Shown: positions 62,698 through 64,000 of the stretch, piece after piece
Position numbering within the stretch: the stretch's first letter is position 1
Layout: every line of letters starts with the position of its first letter
Assembly: GCF_001375555.1 (NCBI RefSeq)
Contig: NZ_CTDZ01000009.1
Coordinates: forward strand, 434,001-498,000
Reading direction: 5' to 3'
DNA: 64,000 nucleotides
DNA from: Numidum massiliense
GTDB taxonomy: Bacteria > Bacillota > Bacilli > Thermoactinomycetales > Novibacillaceae
Notes under the pieces: generated by a model
Databases searched by the model: none
Told to the model about the DNA's origin: nothing
Seen by the model: only the letters and a program-made list of their open reading frames with translations
Program-made: the position numbers and the translations under genes

Positions 62698-63726
62698 TTG
62701 GATGTGTCACAGTTTGACTATGAGTTACCAGAGCATTTAATTGCGCAAACGCCGCTCGAGGAGCGGTCGCAGTCGCGTTTACTCGTGTTAGATCGCACAA
62801 CGGGAAAAATTACCCACCGGCACTTTACTGACATCGCTAACTATTTACATGCCGGTGACGTCCTTGTCGTCAACGACAGTAAAGTATTGCCTGCTCGCCT
62901 CATCGGTAGCAAGGTAGACACCGGAGCGACGATCGAGTTGCTGTTGTTAAAGCAACTCACAGGTGACCGTTGGGAAGCGCTCGTGAAACCGGCCAAACGG
63001 GTGCGCGAAGGAACGCGCATTTCCTTCGGCGAAGGGGAGCTCGTCGCCGTCGCGGAGGAAGGGACAGAAGTGGCCGGTGGACGCGTGTTTCGCCTCGTCT
63101 ACGACGGCGTCCTACTCGAACTACTCGAGCGGTTAGGGCAAATGCCGTTGCCTCCTTACATAAAAGCGCAGTTAACGGTGCGCGACCGCTATCAAACAGT
63201 GTACGCACGCCATCTCGGCTCAGCTGCCGCGCCGACGGCTGGCCTGCACTTTACGCCCCAGTTGCTTAAACAGCTCGAGCAAAAAGGTGTGCGCATCGCA
63301 CCGATCACGTTGCACGTCGGGTTAGGGACGTTCCGGCCGGTGACGGTCGACCGAGTGGAGCAACACGAGATGCACGCTGAATATTTCGAAGTAAGTCGGA
63401 AAACAGCGGAGACGATCCGCGCGGCGAAGGCAGCGGGGAAGCGAGTGGTCGCCGTCGGCACGACGTCTTGCCGCACGTTAGAGACGGTCGTCAAGACGTA
63501 CGGCGACATGCGAGAAGCGAGCGGTTGGAGCGACATTTTTATTTACCCCGGCTTTCAGTTCCGCGCCGTCGACGCGTTAGTGACGAATTTCCATTTGCCG
63601 AAGTCGACGTTGATTATGCTCGTCAGTGCGCTTGCGAGTCGCGAACGCGTGCTGGCGAGTTATCGGGAAGCTGTGCAGCAAGAGTACCGCTTCTTTAGTT
63701 TCGGCGATGCGATGCTCATTATTTGA
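62698..63726 (+). CDS. queA: S-adenosylmethionine:tRNA ribosyltransferase-isomerase
   Basis: Builds epoxyqueuosine on tRNA. The 342-residue protein has [56 protein letters not shown] and [18 protein letters not shown] 62698 follows AAAGGGA; GTG at 62704 is an alternative. A direct repeat lies behind its stop. Confidence 0.98.
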   Translation: MDVSQFDYELPEHLIAQTPLEERSQSRLLVLDRTTGKITHRHFTDIANYLHAGDVLVVNDSKVLPARLIGSKVDTGATIELLLLKQLTGDRWEALVKPAKRVREGTRISFGEGELVAVAEEGTEVAGGRVFRLVYDGVLLELLERLGQMPLPPYIKAQLTVRDRYQTVYARHLGSAAAPTAGLHFTPQLLKQLEQKGVRIAPITLHVGLGTFRPVTVDRVEQHEMHAEYFEVSRKTAETIRAAKAAGKRVVAVGTTSCRTLETVVKTYGDMREASGWSDIFIYPGFQFRAVDALVTNFHLPKSTLIMLVSALASRERVLASYREAVQQEYRFFSFGDAMLII

Positions 63727-63730
63727 TGCA

Positions 63731-63754
63731 TTATTTAATGCCTGTTATTTAATG
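63731..63754 (+). repeat. 10-base direct repeat TTATTTAATG, 14-base period, after queA
   Basis: Copies at 63731-63740 and 63745-63754, 4 bases after the queA stop. Confidence 0.7.
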
Positions 63755-63801
63755 AAATTCTCGCGCGCTGTTTTATTCATTGCTATGTTAAGATATAATG
63801 A

Positions 63802-64000
<199 letters not shown>

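Overview
The window is chromosomal DNA of an endospore-forming Gram-positive bacterium of the order Bacillales. This is supported by SpoVID-, SafA-, SpoIIB-, SpoIVFA/FB- and Spo0B-like genes, a valS T-box leader, ribosomal protein L27 with the cleavable N-terminal extension, and a gene order that largely follows the Bacillus subtilis segment hem - spoVID - ysxE - valS - folC - comC - spoIIB - radC - mreBCD - minCD - spoIVFAB - rplU - prp - rpmA - spo0B - obg - pheB, then safA - yebC - ruvAB - queA - tgt. GC is moderately high and GTG/TTG starts are common. A ruvC gene and a fused CobA-HemD-like protein suggest a lineage outside the Bacillus core. I cannot fix the family from the sequence alone.

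Layout. 1-5.2 kb: the end of a tetrapyrrole operon (hemC, hemD fused to a degenerate methyltransferase domain, hemB, hemL). 5.3-8.1 kb: spoVID and ysxE, spore-coat morphogenesis. 8.2-9.7 kb: a small membrane protein and heme O synthase. 9.8-23 kb is an accessory island that interrupts the conserved order. It holds a small basic protein, a three-permease ABC cluster whose first permease has an in-frame stop, a TetR regulator next to a 3' fragment of an RND/MMPL pump, a MOSC-domain fragment, a pyruvate-oxidase/short-chain-dehydrogenase pair, a gluconate-2-dehydrogenase-like module with an enolase-superfamily enzyme, a truncated tatC and a lipoprotein. 23-29.4 kb: T-box-controlled valS, folC, murC. 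29.5-34.9 kb: prepilin peptidase, PilM/N/O-like genes and a SPOR-domain (SpoIIB-like) protein. 35-45.6 kb: an M3-type peptidase, radC, mreBCD, minCD, spoIVFA-spoIVFB, a flavin reductase, rplU-prp-rpmA. 45.7-50.2 kb: spo0B, obgE, a DsbA-like protein, a TPR protein and a small coiled-coil protein. 50.4-56.1 kb: pheB(thrR)-hom-thrC-thrB-pheA, then ilvE from its own promoter. 56.4-58.3 kb: a second LysM-morphogen/CotS-kinase pair (safA-like). 58.4-64 kb: nadE, yebC, ruvC-ruvA-ruvB, a DUF2905 protein, queA and the start of tgt.

The genes therefore cover heme synthesis, cell-shape and division-site control, spore-coat assembly and the sigma-K checkpoint, threonine/phenylalanine synthesis, Holliday-junction processing and queuosine modification. 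The least ordinary signals are: (i) a methyltransferase domain on HemD that has lost its SAM-binding motifs; (ii) low-complexity, tandemly repeated insertions inside conserved enzymes (ValRS, FolC, PilM); (iii) short tandem duplications that often lie just after stop codons; (iv) an uncharacterised ABC system with a 17-codon leader ORF and an interrupted permease; (v) a decayed cassette bracketed by copies of one terminator-like hairpin; and (vi) a gluconate-dehydrogenase-like module in which a four-helix membrane protein is found and no cytochrome subunit is seen.
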